A DNA stretch of 60,553 nucleotides, taken from IMG/VR virus record IMGVR_UViG_3300025097_001925, positions 1 to 60,553 of that record; one strand, given 5' to 3'. The number at the start of each line of letters is the position of its first letter. Position 1 is the stretch's first letter. Source of the stretch: a virus. The notes beneath the pieces are model-generated. The model was not told the origin of the DNA and did not search any database. It saw only the letters and a program-made list of their open reading frames with translations. Positions 50,896 to 59,399 of this stretch are shown in pieces. Both the position numbers and the translations under genes were made by a program.

Positions 50896-52213
50896 TAAAT
50901 TTTTCTGTTACGTCCACCATCTCATGATAATTTTTACCCACACTTACACTCGTCGGATATTTACCTTCATGTTCAATCTCATTTTTTATATCTTGTAAAA
51001 AATTTTCACCGTCGCTGTTATCGTAATCAAAAAGAAATGAATCATAACTATATAATATCAATTTACTCTCCACATTATTTTTATTTAATTTAGGTATAAG
51101 AGTATTCAACATTTTCATATTGTTCTCGGTTTCCGTTACCTGTATTAAATAATTGAACAATTTATTTTTGTTCATATTAAATAAATTTCTTCTAAATATT
51201 CTCTTATTATAAATATCTGTTAATATAAATTCCTTATTTCTATACTCATCCCACCGACGTGTCTTATATTTCTCTACTTTTCTAAAAAAATCATTTGTTT
51301 CAATCACTTCTTTAGGTGTTTTACCGTATAGATATTTGAATGATAATTTTTTTGATTTTTCATAATCACATTTATAATATTTACTCATATATCCGTGTAC
51401 AGATTCTTTCGGAAACTCATAACCTACTATATCAGCTATCAATCTTAAATGATAACCGTCATAATCAAATTCTACCAAATTACCATACTCACCAAAACTA
51501 CTTACAAACTTCCGTCTACTACCATCAGTTTTATTTAGTGCTGCGTAATTGATACCACCAAATCTGTTTGATGGTCTACCCGTTGAAGTATAGATGTTAT
51601 ACTCTGTATGTTTTAATCCATCTAGAGTCATTAAACCGTTGGATTCTATATGTTGTAAATTATCTAAAACTTCCTCGTTATATTTATCAAACCCATTTGT
51701 CATATAAGCTGTTACGTGATACTTAGAAAATTTATCTAAAAGTTTTCTACAATATTCAATATGTTTCATTATTGGAATTATGTCATTTAACTGACGTTCA
51801 TTTCTATATTTGTTATAAAAGATATCGTGAACAGGTGTTGTTATATCTTCAATATAAAGAGGTTCATTATAATTCATATAATGTAATAAATTTATATCAA
51901 ACATATTTTTTAATTTCATAAAGTGACTAAGTTTCTTTTTGTCATAAGTATATTTAAAAATTTCAGTATTCAAATCATATTTTACTTTTTCAAGGTCTAC
52001 TCCACACACAGCTTCCGTATGATTAAATGGTAAAATATATTCAGAATCAATAAACTTCGTATGATTTAAAAAAATATAAATGAAACTTAATCTATTCTCA
52101 CAGGGATGTAAGTTGTGGTCAGATAGTATTGGAATTAAAAGACACCTTCCTTTACTACTTTGATAATTTTTTATAAACTCTTCATATTCACCAAAACTAT
52201 CAATTATTTTCAT
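50873..52213 (-). CDS. Family A-like DNA polymerase domain protein
   Basis: A 446-aa protein with PolA-type palm motifs: S-T-G-R-P-S-N-R-F...NYAALNKTDGSRRKFVS (the TGRLSS/NLQNIP region), motif A L-V-E-F-D-Y-D-G-Y-H-L-R (catalytic Asp kept), motif B K-L-S-F-K-Y-L-Y-G with the Lys and Phe of the O-helix but no Arg, and motif C L-Y-S-Y-D-S-F-L-F (Asp kept, Glu replaced). No exonuclease motifs were found in the N-terminal part. The genome also has a T4-type family B polymerase, so this second polymerase may do repair or special synthesis, or be inactive. Confidence 0.75.
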   Translation of the reverse strand: MKIIDSFGEYEEFIKNYQSSKGRCLLIPILSDHNLHPCENRLSFIYIFLNHTKFIDSEYILPFNHTEAVCGVDLEKVKYDLNTEIFKYTYDKKKLSHFMKLKNMFDINLLHYMNYNEPLYIEDITTPVHDIFYNKYRNERQLNDIIPIMKHIEYCRKLLDKFSKYHVTAYMTNGFDKYNEEVLDNLQHIESNGLMTLDGLKHTEYNIYTSTGRPSNRFGGINYAALNKTDGSRRKFVSSFGEYGNLVEFDYDGYHLRLIADIVGYEFPKESVHGYMSKYYKCDYEKSKKLSFKYLYGKTPKEVIETNDFFRKVEKYKTRRWDEYRNKEFILTDIYNKRIFRRNLFNMNKNKLFNYLIQVTETENNMKMLNTLIPKLNKNNVESKLILYSYDSFLFDYDNSDGENFLQDIKNEIEHEGKYPTSVSVGKNYHEMVDVTEKFNEKFNTK

Positions 52214-53105
52214 TTGTATAACCCACCTTATGTTTTACAAAATTAACTATTAGTTCGGCTATGTTTGTATTAGTATACTTGTCCATTCCTTCAAAACCTG
52301 GTGATGAATTTACTTCACATACTCTATAACTACCATTATCAAATAACAAATCAACTCCTGCTATATCTAAATGTAATAGCCTCGCTGACTCTCCACCTAA
52401 CCATTCTATCTCCTCTGTAATTTGATATGGGATACCTTCACCACCTCTTGTGATGTTTGCTCTGAAGTCACCATCAGTTGCTTGTCTCATCATACAACCG
52501 ACTACTTTGTTATTTAAAACAAAAACTCTTATATCTCTACCCCACGAATCTTTGATAAATTCTTGAACTATAATGTTATAACTCTTTGAAGTTATCTCAG
52601 CTAATTTAATTAAATCTTGAAACTGTCTTTTGTTTTCAGCTAAGAATACTCCAGCTCCAAACGAACCACTTAACGTTTTTACAATAATTGGAAATCCTAT
52701 ATTCTTTTCGACGAAATCTACATTAATTGGGTGTCTTACCAAAAGAGTTTTTGGTACTGGTAGGTTTGATTCACCTAATATTTGTTGTGTGTATAACTTA
52801 TCTTTAACTGTATCTATAGAAGCACTACCATTTATTAATTCAACACCAAGTCTTTCTAAGTGTCTTATGATAGCTTTAATAAAATATGTAGTACCACTAC
52901 CAGTTCGTGGAATTACAAAGTCAGGAAGTCCTCTTGCCTTTCCAGCAACCAAGATACTTTTCCTGTCATCTCTACTCACAAAAATATCTACATCTTGTGG
53001 ATTGACTACACGAATCTTAATATCTTGTTTCTCAAACTCTTCTACAAGTTTTTGAGTTTCCCAAGATTCACTTACTACATTTTTATATAATACCCAACCA
53101 TTCAT
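52200..53105 (-). CDS. RimK-like ATP-grasp ligase
   Basis: An ATP-grasp enzyme of the RimK group: N-terminal domain to about residue 90, then PVPKTLLVRHP, IGFPIIVKTLSGSFGAGVFL (ATP-grasp loop), IIVQEFIKDSWGRDIRVFVLNNKVVGCM, and GVDLLFDNGSYRVCEVNSSPGFEGM with the Mg-binding E and N. RimK adds glutamates to ribosomal protein S6 or makes poly-glutamate. In a phage it may modify ribosomes or a phage protein. It is the first gene of its group after the 53106-53155 gap. Confidence 0.9.
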   Translation of the reverse strand: MNGWVLYKNVVSESWETQKLVEEFEKQDIKIRVVNPQDVDIFVSRDDRKSILVAGKARGLPDFVIPRTGSGTTYFIKAIIRHLERLGVELINGSASIDTVKDKLYTQQILGESNLPVPKTLLVRHPINVDFVEKNIGFPIIVKTLSGSFGAGVFLAENKRQFQDLIKLAEITSKSYNIIVQEFIKDSWGRDIRVFVLNNKVVGCMMRQATDGDFRANITRGGEGIPYQITEEIEWLGGESARLLHLDIAGVDLLFDNGSYRVCEVNSSPGFEGMDKYTNTNIAELIVNFVKHKVGYTNENN

Positions 53106-53155
53106 TTATAACCTTTCTTATATATATTAAATTAAACTCTCAATATCAATTTTTT
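53106..53155 (-). promoter_or_regulatory. AT-rich gap between virion and replication-side genes
   Basis: The 50-bp gap has on the minus strand GTTTAATTTAATATATATAAG followed by AAAGG. It separates the baseplate genes from the RimK-like gene and includes a TATAT-rich -10 candidate. Promoter function is inferred from position only. Confidence 0.3.
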
Positions 53156-53824
53156 TTAGTAACCTCCACCTGTACCTGTGACTGTACCACTAACACCAGA
53201 AGAAGGAGTACTTGTTGTTGTCCTTCTCTGTAATTTCATATTTAACTTTTCACTTGGTGTCGGAGGTTCTCTATAGAACTCTATCATATTTGTAACCTTA
53301 GTTGTAATAAACTCCATTTCTTCTTCAGCTCTTAAAATAGAAGCTGTATTACTATCAATTATTTCTTCACGTACAGGGGCCATTAATCTCCACTTCACAG
53401 ATATCTTTGTATAAAATGAATTAGTAGCTACATAATCTTTATATGATATTTCTTTAATTGGGGCATTTTTATTGTTAGCTTGTTTAGCAAAGTATCTATA
53501 AAAATAACCAGTAGTATAATCTATCGGTTTTGGTTGTGGTTTATATTCGGTATAATACTTTTCTGCACTTAATACACCCCTTTTAGCTTCCCTATATTGA
53601 GCTAACATACCTTGATATTTAACTCTTCGTACCAATCTTGATTTATTACTATGTACATCACCCGTCATAAAATATTCTTTTTTGTCTATAGTATAGTGAA
53701 TATGATATGGTGTCCCTGCTGGAAGCCAAGAACCGTCATAATATCTAAACTCTTGTTTTTCAGATTCACCCGCACTTTCTATTACTCTTTCAGTATTGTC
53801 ATGTATTTGTTTTATTGTTGGCAT
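53156..53824 (-). CDS. Hypothetical virion-associated protein
   Basis: A 222-aa protein starting with TIKQIHDNTERVIESAG, a tyrosine-rich middle (YYTEYKPQPKPIDYTTGYFYRYF) and a low-complexity Thr/Ser/Gly tail (TTTSTPSSGVSGTVTGTGGGY). It directly follows the 978-aa baseplate-type gene and is therefore probably structural. No family recognised. Confidence 0.6.
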   Translation of the reverse strand: MPTIKQIHDNTERVIESAGESEKQEFRYYDGSWLPAGTPYHIHYTIDKKEYFMTGDVHSNKSRLVRRVKYQGMLAQYREAKRGVLSAEKYYTEYKPQPKPIDYTTGYFYRYFAKQANNKNAPIKEISYKDYVATNSFYTKISVKWRLMAPVREEIIDSNTASILRAEEEMEFITTKVTNMIEFYREPPTPSEKLNMKLQRRTTTSTPSSGVSGTVTGTGGGY

Positions 53825-53836
53825 ATTATTAAATGT

Positions 53837-56773
53837 TTACCCTGACCCTACTCTTTGTATAGGACTTCCTGCACCACTTAATTCTTTTAAAGTAGGTGGT
53901 TTTCCTCGTAATTCAGGTTTCCGTTTCTGTACACCTTTAATATCTGGATTTAAAGTTTTACCGTCACTATCCTTAGTAAGTGTATTTAATAATATAGACT
54001 CTGGATTGGCGATCATTTCTTCAATCTTAGCTATAGCGTCTCTTTGTTTTTCAAGTACTTTTGTTCCAGCATATCTCATCTGACCTCTTATAGTTGTTGA
54101 CCAAAAACTTGAATCTACTCTATGATTAACATCCATTGCTTGATAAACTGTACTCTTTCTTATTTTTCTCGGTAAATAACTTGAATGAAAAACATTACCT
54201 GGAAATATACCACCAGTACCGTCTATTTCCAATTCTAATTCTATGTTCAATAGTGGGTCAATAGTATTATGAATTCCTTTTTCATCATTTTTTATTTTTT
54301 CAAACATATTTTTCTGATATTCTTTTCTTAAAGCACCTCCTTTTCCATACCATTTTACATCTCTCGTACCATATTTTTCCATAGCGTCCTTATCTCCGTA
54401 TATAACATCTCTTTCTTCTACATCAAGGTGTGAAATATCAGGTGTTATACCTGTAGACTCTGCGGGCACTGTCACTGTCACTGGCTGTATACTATTCATA
54501 GGGTCGAAACCTACAAATTCGGGAAAAGCTTTTGCTATTTCAGAGTCTACAACTCCTCCAGTTTTATTTGATTCGACTTCTTCTTCTGTTGTGGTTGATT
54601 CGGAATTTTCGAATAAAATAGACAAATCACCTTCACCTTCTTCATATGTTTCGTCTATGTCTTTTATGATGGCTAGGGTTGAATCAGTATTCACTATAGC
54701 AGCTACATCTATCTTGTGGCCTCCATTTTTTATAGTCTCAGTCTTAGATGGTCCGACACTTAAAGGTTCATTTGGTAATGCTTTCAAATTACCAAAACTT
54801 TTATTATCGTGGTAGGGTAAACTTATATTATTATTTAAAGCATCCTTATATATTGTTGCATCTTCATCATAATTAGGATTAAATAATCTTGCAAATACCT
54901 GAGCCGCTGTATCACCCGCTCCCTCATTTGTAGAAAAATTTTGAACATTGGTTTCCTCAGTTTTTTTAGGAAATTTATTTCCACTACCATATAATGCCCC
55001 TAAAGCCATTTTATCTGGTAATTTTGCTGTAAAATTTTGACTTTTAACTAAACTTCCCTCTTCCCATACTGGAAAAATATACATACCGTCATAATTATAT
55101 TTCTTTTGTAAAAGTTTTAATTCTGTATTGTATTCTTTATTTTTACTGTTATTTGTTTCAATGAAATCTATTGCATCAGTGTGTGTTATATTTTTATCTA
55201 TTATTTTCATTCTCTTACCACCTTCAGAGGCACTCAATTCAAAATTCCAAAAATTACCATAATGAGCATTTATATTACTAAACAATTTAGACATACCACT
55301 TTCAAGAGTATCTGCATCTTCAAACGCATCTTCAATTAATTTATAATGTAATAAAAGATTTCTAACATAACCCTTTTTATTGTTAGTACCAGGTACTGCG
55401 AATTTTTCAAATTCCATTGTCTTGTTCTTTAACTTTATATATTTTTCTGTTACGGCTACTTTCTTGATACCTTCGACAGAGTAAGGTCCTCTATAAGTTC
55501 TCATCTCCCCCGTACCCACTGTTAAATTTTCATTTTTTGCGTCGTATGAAACGTTTTCAATACCATATGGAAACTGTCCTGGGATAATTAAAGCGTTGTC
55601 ATCACTAGCGTGTGTGTCTGGATGGGCTGTAAACAATAAATTGTGATTTGCTATTTGTGTACTATGCCACACTCCGTCAGTATCTTGTTCTATACTTCTA
55701 AATTCAAATAAAGTTTTATCGTCTGAAACAAAACCAAAAAATCTACTAAGAATATTATCTTCAAAATATCCCAATGTACAGTAAGGTCCCATTTCAACGC
55801 CATTTTTGTTTTCATAAAGAATACTATAACTCTTTACTTCTTCTTCTGTATCTGCGTCGGTTAAAACTTCTTGATGTTGTCCTTTTACAAATTTTAACTG
55901 TTGACCTAACGTTTTTAAGTAACTTTTGAAATTTATGTAATTTTCAACTATAGTTTTTTTATTATCACCTTGTTCTGTACTAACTAAAACTTTTTGTTCA
56001 ATCGGTGGTAATGTATTTTTAAATAAATTTGCTCCACGAGATATTATTTTAGTATTACAATCAAACCCACCATCATCTCTACTCGAATACTCATAATTTG
56101 TAATTGTGCCCAACATTGCATCATAATTACCTCTTTGTTTTTTTATGTGTTTAACTAATTCTGCTTCAACATTATCACTTTGTAAATAAGTATTTAAATT
56201 AAAGGTTCTAGGAAACCATTCAGAAGTAGTATCCAAGTTTGGATACGACCATCCCCATTCTATTAAAATATTTTTACCGTGCCACAGAAAATGTGGTGTC
56301 AATCTTTCCAAATCTTCAAAATTATAACAAGTCCATGATATATTACCTTCCCTTAAAGCTTTCAATCCACCTTTATATTGTACATCTATATTTTTTAAAC
56401 CTGAAATCGGTCTATAGTACATATTTGCTGTCTTTTTTTGTGAATTTTTATCTCGTATAGGCCCATATATAGTACCCAATGTATTAGAGTGTAAATCTTT
56501 TGTTGTCAACCCACCAGCCATCTCATTCTGAAAGGGATAAGTTTCACTCTCTAACAATTCTCCACCCTGTATAACAACAAATTTATTACCAACCAAAGAA
56601 GTCATTTTTATAAATGTACTTCTAACAGCAAGTCCAGTATAACTATCGTTTATTTCACTCTTAAGCCCAAAAATATCATCCTCTATCTGACCAGGTTTTT
56701 TGTTTGATAGAGTCCTTTCTTTTTTTTCAAGTGTTTTTTGTACTGAACTATCTATTGGAGCTAATTGAATCAT
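53837..56773 (-). CDS. Large baseplate/tail structural protein
   Basis: A 978-aa protein (LAPIDSSVQKTLEKKERTL, SYTGLAVRSTFIKMTSLVG, HGKNILIEWGWSYPNLDTTSEWFPRTF) that resembles large baseplate proteins of marine T4-like myoviruses. It occurs immediately downstream of the gp53/LysM-like gene. The middle contains hub-like segments (GEMRTYRGPYSVEGIKKV), and the C-terminal 100 residues have the DVNHRVDSSFWSTTIRGQMRY block. The exact counterpart in T4 is not certain. Confidence 0.75.
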   Translation of the reverse strand: MIQLAPIDSSVQKTLEKKERTLSNKKPGQIEDDIFGLKSEINDSYTGLAVRSTFIKMTSLVGNKFVVIQGGELLESETYPFQNEMAGGLTTKDLHSNTLGTIYGPIRDKNSQKKTANMYYRPISGLKNIDVQYKGGLKALREGNISWTCYNFEDLERLTPHFLWHGKNILIEWGWSYPNLDTTSEWFPRTFNLNTYLQSDNVEAELVKHIKKQRGNYDAMLGTITNYEYSSRDDGGFDCNTKIISRGANLFKNTLPPIEQKVLVSTEQGDNKKTIVENYINFKSYLKTLGQQLKFVKGQHQEVLTDADTEEEVKSYSILYENKNGVEMGPYCTLGYFEDNILSRFFGFVSDDKTLFEFRSIEQDTDGVWHSTQIANHNLLFTAHPDTHASDDNALIIPGQFPYGIENVSYDAKNENLTVGTGEMRTYRGPYSVEGIKKVAVTEKYIKLKNKTMEFEKFAVPGTNNKKGYVRNLLLHYKLIEDAFEDADTLESGMSKLFSNINAHYGNFWNFELSASEGGKRMKIIDKNITHTDAIDFIETNNSKNKEYNTELKLLQKKYNYDGMYIFPVWEEGSLVKSQNFTAKLPDKMALGALYGSGNKFPKKTEETNVQNFSTNEGAGDTAAQVFARLFNPNYDEDATIYKDALNNNISLPYHDNKSFGNLKALPNEPLSVGPSKTETIKNGGHKIDVAAIVNTDSTLAIIKDIDETYEEGEGDLSILFENSESTTTEEEVESNKTGGVVDSEIAKAFPEFVGFDPMNSIQPVTVTVPAESTGITPDISHLDVEERDVIYGDKDAMEKYGTRDVKWYGKGGALRKEYQKNMFEKIKNDEKGIHNTIDPLLNIELELEIDGTGGIFPGNVFHSSYLPRKIRKSTVYQAMDVNHRVDSSFWSTTIRGQMRYAGTKVLEKQRDAIAKIEEMIANPESILLNTLTKDSDGKTLNPDIKGVQKRKPELRGKPPTLKELSGAGSPIQRVGSG

Positions 56774-57078
56774 TATATTTGACTATTTAACTTTTCTAAT
56801 TGATCTATTATAGGTTCCGTATCAACTGGTACTCTAATTTGTTTAAGTGGGTCTAATGACATTTTACCGTCACCTAAATCATTAGCTCTAGCTATAATCC
56901 ACCAAAGACTAGTATCTTCATAATATTTATAAGCTATACTTTCTAAACGTTCTCCCTCGTTTGGATAAATATAAATATCACTATCCTTTATAGGTATGCC
57001 TGGATATAGTGTAGGTGATAAAACTTGATAAAAAAGTTTTTTATCTTTTTTCTTTTTTGTAAATTCATATCTACCCAT
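56773..57078 (-). CDS. Baseplate wedge protein, gp53/LysM-like
   Basis: A 101-aa protein with a LysM-type segment IYIYPNEGERLESIAYKYYEDTSLWWIIARANDL, as in T4 gp53 and related baseplate proteins, which bind neighbouring wedge proteins rather than peptidoglycan. It overlaps the 978-aa gene by 1 nt. The order of tape measure, a large tail protein and gp53-like is usual for myoviruses. Confidence 0.82.
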   Translation of the reverse strand: MGRYEFTKKKKDKKLFYQVLSPTLYPGIPIKDSDIYIYPNEGERLESIAYKYYEDTSLWWIIARANDLGDGKMSLDPLKQIRVPVDTEPIIDQLEKLNSQI

Positions 57079-57080
57079 AA

Positions 57081-59399
57081 TTAACCCCGTCTAAAAATTT
57101 GTTTCTTTAAATCGTTGAAATTTTTGTTAAGAAAACCTTCAAACTTTTGATTCATAAAATCTGTTACAGCACCTAATGGATTTTCAAACCAAGTTTCTGT
57201 ATTATAGTCATAACCTTTTTTCCAAAAATCAGTATAATTAGTCCTAGCAGGTCCACCTGAACTGACAGTTGGTGGAACATTATAAGTGCCATACTTACCA
57301 TAATGTTTAAGCCAAGGTAAGTCATAATGTTTACCTGTAGTCATCGGTAGATTTTTATGTATATATGTGTAATCACAATTTACAGTTACATATTTTGGTA
57401 ATTTAAGACGTGTATTATCAATTTCCCAAGTAGTTTCCTCTGGTATATTTACTGTTAATCCACTTATAAACCCTGGTGTTTTATTAAAAATCTTACCTAT
57501 AGTCAAATAAGTAAAGGGTGGCACCATTCTATTGTTTTTATACGTGGGATACGTTAATCCAACTAGAAAATTAAGTTTATCCCATAAAATCAATAATTCC
57601 TGTTTTGTATTGGGATATATCTTAAAATCAAAAGTAACCTGTCTATTTGTACCTTGATATACATGAACTTGGTCTGGTCTACCTATATATCTATCCGAAC
57701 TCCAATCGGGTGAAAGAGTATCTGTTATAGTACCTAGTATAGCTCTAAAAATTAACCATTTACCATTTATTGCATCTCTAAATTTAAATGGTATAAAATC
57801 ATCACGTGTATTATTTTTATCTAAATCAGTAAGTTTACCACCGTATGGCATTGCGTTAACTCCATCCATAGTATCAGTTTTAACTATACTATTCAATTCT
57901 GTATCAAATTTAGCTAATGCACTATTATTACTCTGACCATCCAGTACATTCATTTTATTTTTACCTTTATTTCTAAAACGTAATTTTTCAGCATTTACTG
58001 CTGAGCGGTCTATAGCATTTTTAGTCTTAGTATGAACCTCTAAAACACTAGCATCGGTTTCAGAAGGAGACTTATAACCCAGATTAGTATAACTATTCTC
58101 TCCCTGTAAATTACCGTAAGCTAAAACAGAATATCTATCTATAGTAGATGCTCTTGGATGAGTACCACCGTCTCTTCTATTAGCCTTAGGTACTCCCGTA
58201 CCTGTAAATTCGTAAAATAAATCAACTAGTGGTGTAAATGGTCCGAAACTATTAACAACTGGTGGGTCTGGCATTAGAAAACTGAATGGTCCTAGTACCT
58301 TACCTACTTTCTTAAATTGTTTATCAACCCACATATTTGTTTTTTGTAAAAGAGGGTCTTCAATCAAAATAAGTTGTTTTGTAAATCTTGTTAATCTTGA
58401 ACCATCCCCATTTTCTCCTATTCGACCAGGAACAAATGCAAAATCTTTAACATTTGAATAATTTGAAATTAATCCTGCAGCTTCATTAATTCCTTTTGGT
58501 AAAAACGTACTTGCAAATGAACCTCCAATGGCTAAAAGATTTTGCCAATCACTTTTGGTATCACTAGTATTTGGTACATTTAAATGTCGTTGTAAGTGTA
58601 ATACACCTGGTGAAGAAAGTAAGCTTAATGGATTCCATTTTGTAGTTTCAAATCGTGGATTTTGTTTTTGTAATATTATCTGTTTAGCTAAAAATGAAAC
58701 TCCTCTTCCTGTTGTTACAAATCTACCTTTTCTCGTAGCATCTGCAAATTCTCTACCTATAAAGCCACTAAAACCAGGAGCTCCTCTACCAAAAACATCA
58801 CCTACTAAATTATCAAAAAACTGTACACCTTGTCTTAATGGTATTTCTATCTTGTTACCAAAAACCTCTACATTAGGATTTTTTATATCCTCTATATCAA
58901 TACCCCACCTACTACCAATTTGTCTTACTATAAAAGGTTCTTTACCAAAATCACTTACACTACCACGTCTACGAATTCCTAAAATACCCTCTTTATCTAA
59001 ATTTTTATAATACTCGTCTAACCCTTTCTTCTCTGTATTACTAAAAGCAAAACTACTTACTCTATTTTTAGTTTCTATTGCACGATTTGAAACCAAATCA
59101 CTAACCGACATAACAACAGGAACATTTTCCATACTAACATTATCAGGGGCTCTCCATCTAAATGTAGCAGGTAGTGGTGTTTCTGGTATTCCTTCACCTG
59201 TATAGTTAGATTCAAATTTTATTGGGTTTTTATCAAATCCTGGACGATGTATATTAGGAAAAAAATCACCAGCAGAGTTTCTCTCTCCAAATGTATCTTC
59301 CATTGGTAATACTTTTTGGTCAGTATCATACCTACCACTAATCTTACTTAAATTAGTAGGTTTTTGTCTCAAGTCTGATACTAAATCAACTAAACCCAT
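57081..59399 (-). CDS. Large tail/baseplate structural protein
   Basis: A 772-aa protein with a disordered N-terminal part and, from about residue 580, VHVYQGTNRQVTFDFKIYPNTKQELLILWDKLNFLVGLTYPTYKN, IGKIFNKTPGFISGLTVNIPEETTWEI and LPKYVTVNCDYTYI, a fold common to baseplate-tube junction proteins (gp48/gp54-like region). It lies directly after the tape-measure-like gene. Exact T4 counterpart uncertain. Confidence 0.72.
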   Translation of the reverse strand: MGLVDLVSDLRQKPTNLSKISGRYDTDQKVLPMEDTFGERNSAGDFFPNIHRPGFDKNPIKFESNYTGEGIPETPLPATFRWRAPDNVSMENVPVVMSVSDLVSNRAIETKNRVSSFAFSNTEKKGLDEYYKNLDKEGILGIRRRGSVSDFGKEPFIVRQIGSRWGIDIEDIKNPNVEVFGNKIEIPLRQGVQFFDNLVGDVFGRGAPGFSGFIGREFADATRKGRFVTTGRGVSFLAKQIILQKQNPRFETTKWNPLSLLSSPGVLHLQRHLNVPNTSDTKSDWQNLLAIGGSFASTFLPKGINEAAGLISNYSNVKDFAFVPGRIGENGDGSRLTRFTKQLILIEDPLLQKTNMWVDKQFKKVGKVLGPFSFLMPDPPVVNSFGPFTPLVDLFYEFTGTGVPKANRRDGGTHPRASTIDRYSVLAYGNLQGENSYTNLGYKSPSETDASVLEVHTKTKNAIDRSAVNAEKLRFRNKGKNKMNVLDGQSNNSALAKFDTELNSIVKTDTMDGVNAMPYGGKLTDLDKNNTRDDFIPFKFRDAINGKWLIFRAILGTITDTLSPDWSSDRYIGRPDQVHVYQGTNRQVTFDFKIYPNTKQELLILWDKLNFLVGLTYPTYKNNRMVPPFTYLTIGKIFNKTPGFISGLTVNIPEETTWEIDNTRLKLPKYVTVNCDYTYIHKNLPMTTGKHYDLPWLKHYGKYGTYNVPPTVSSGGPARTNYTDFWKKGYDYNTETWFENPLGAVTDFMNQKFEGFLNKNFNDLKKQIFRRG

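Noticed and set aside
605-59010. Plus-strand ORFs of 60-160 codons
   Set aside because: All lie opposite well-supported minus-strand genes, have biased Ser/Leu/Ile/Tyr compositions typical of antisense AT-rich frames and lack ribosome-binding sites.
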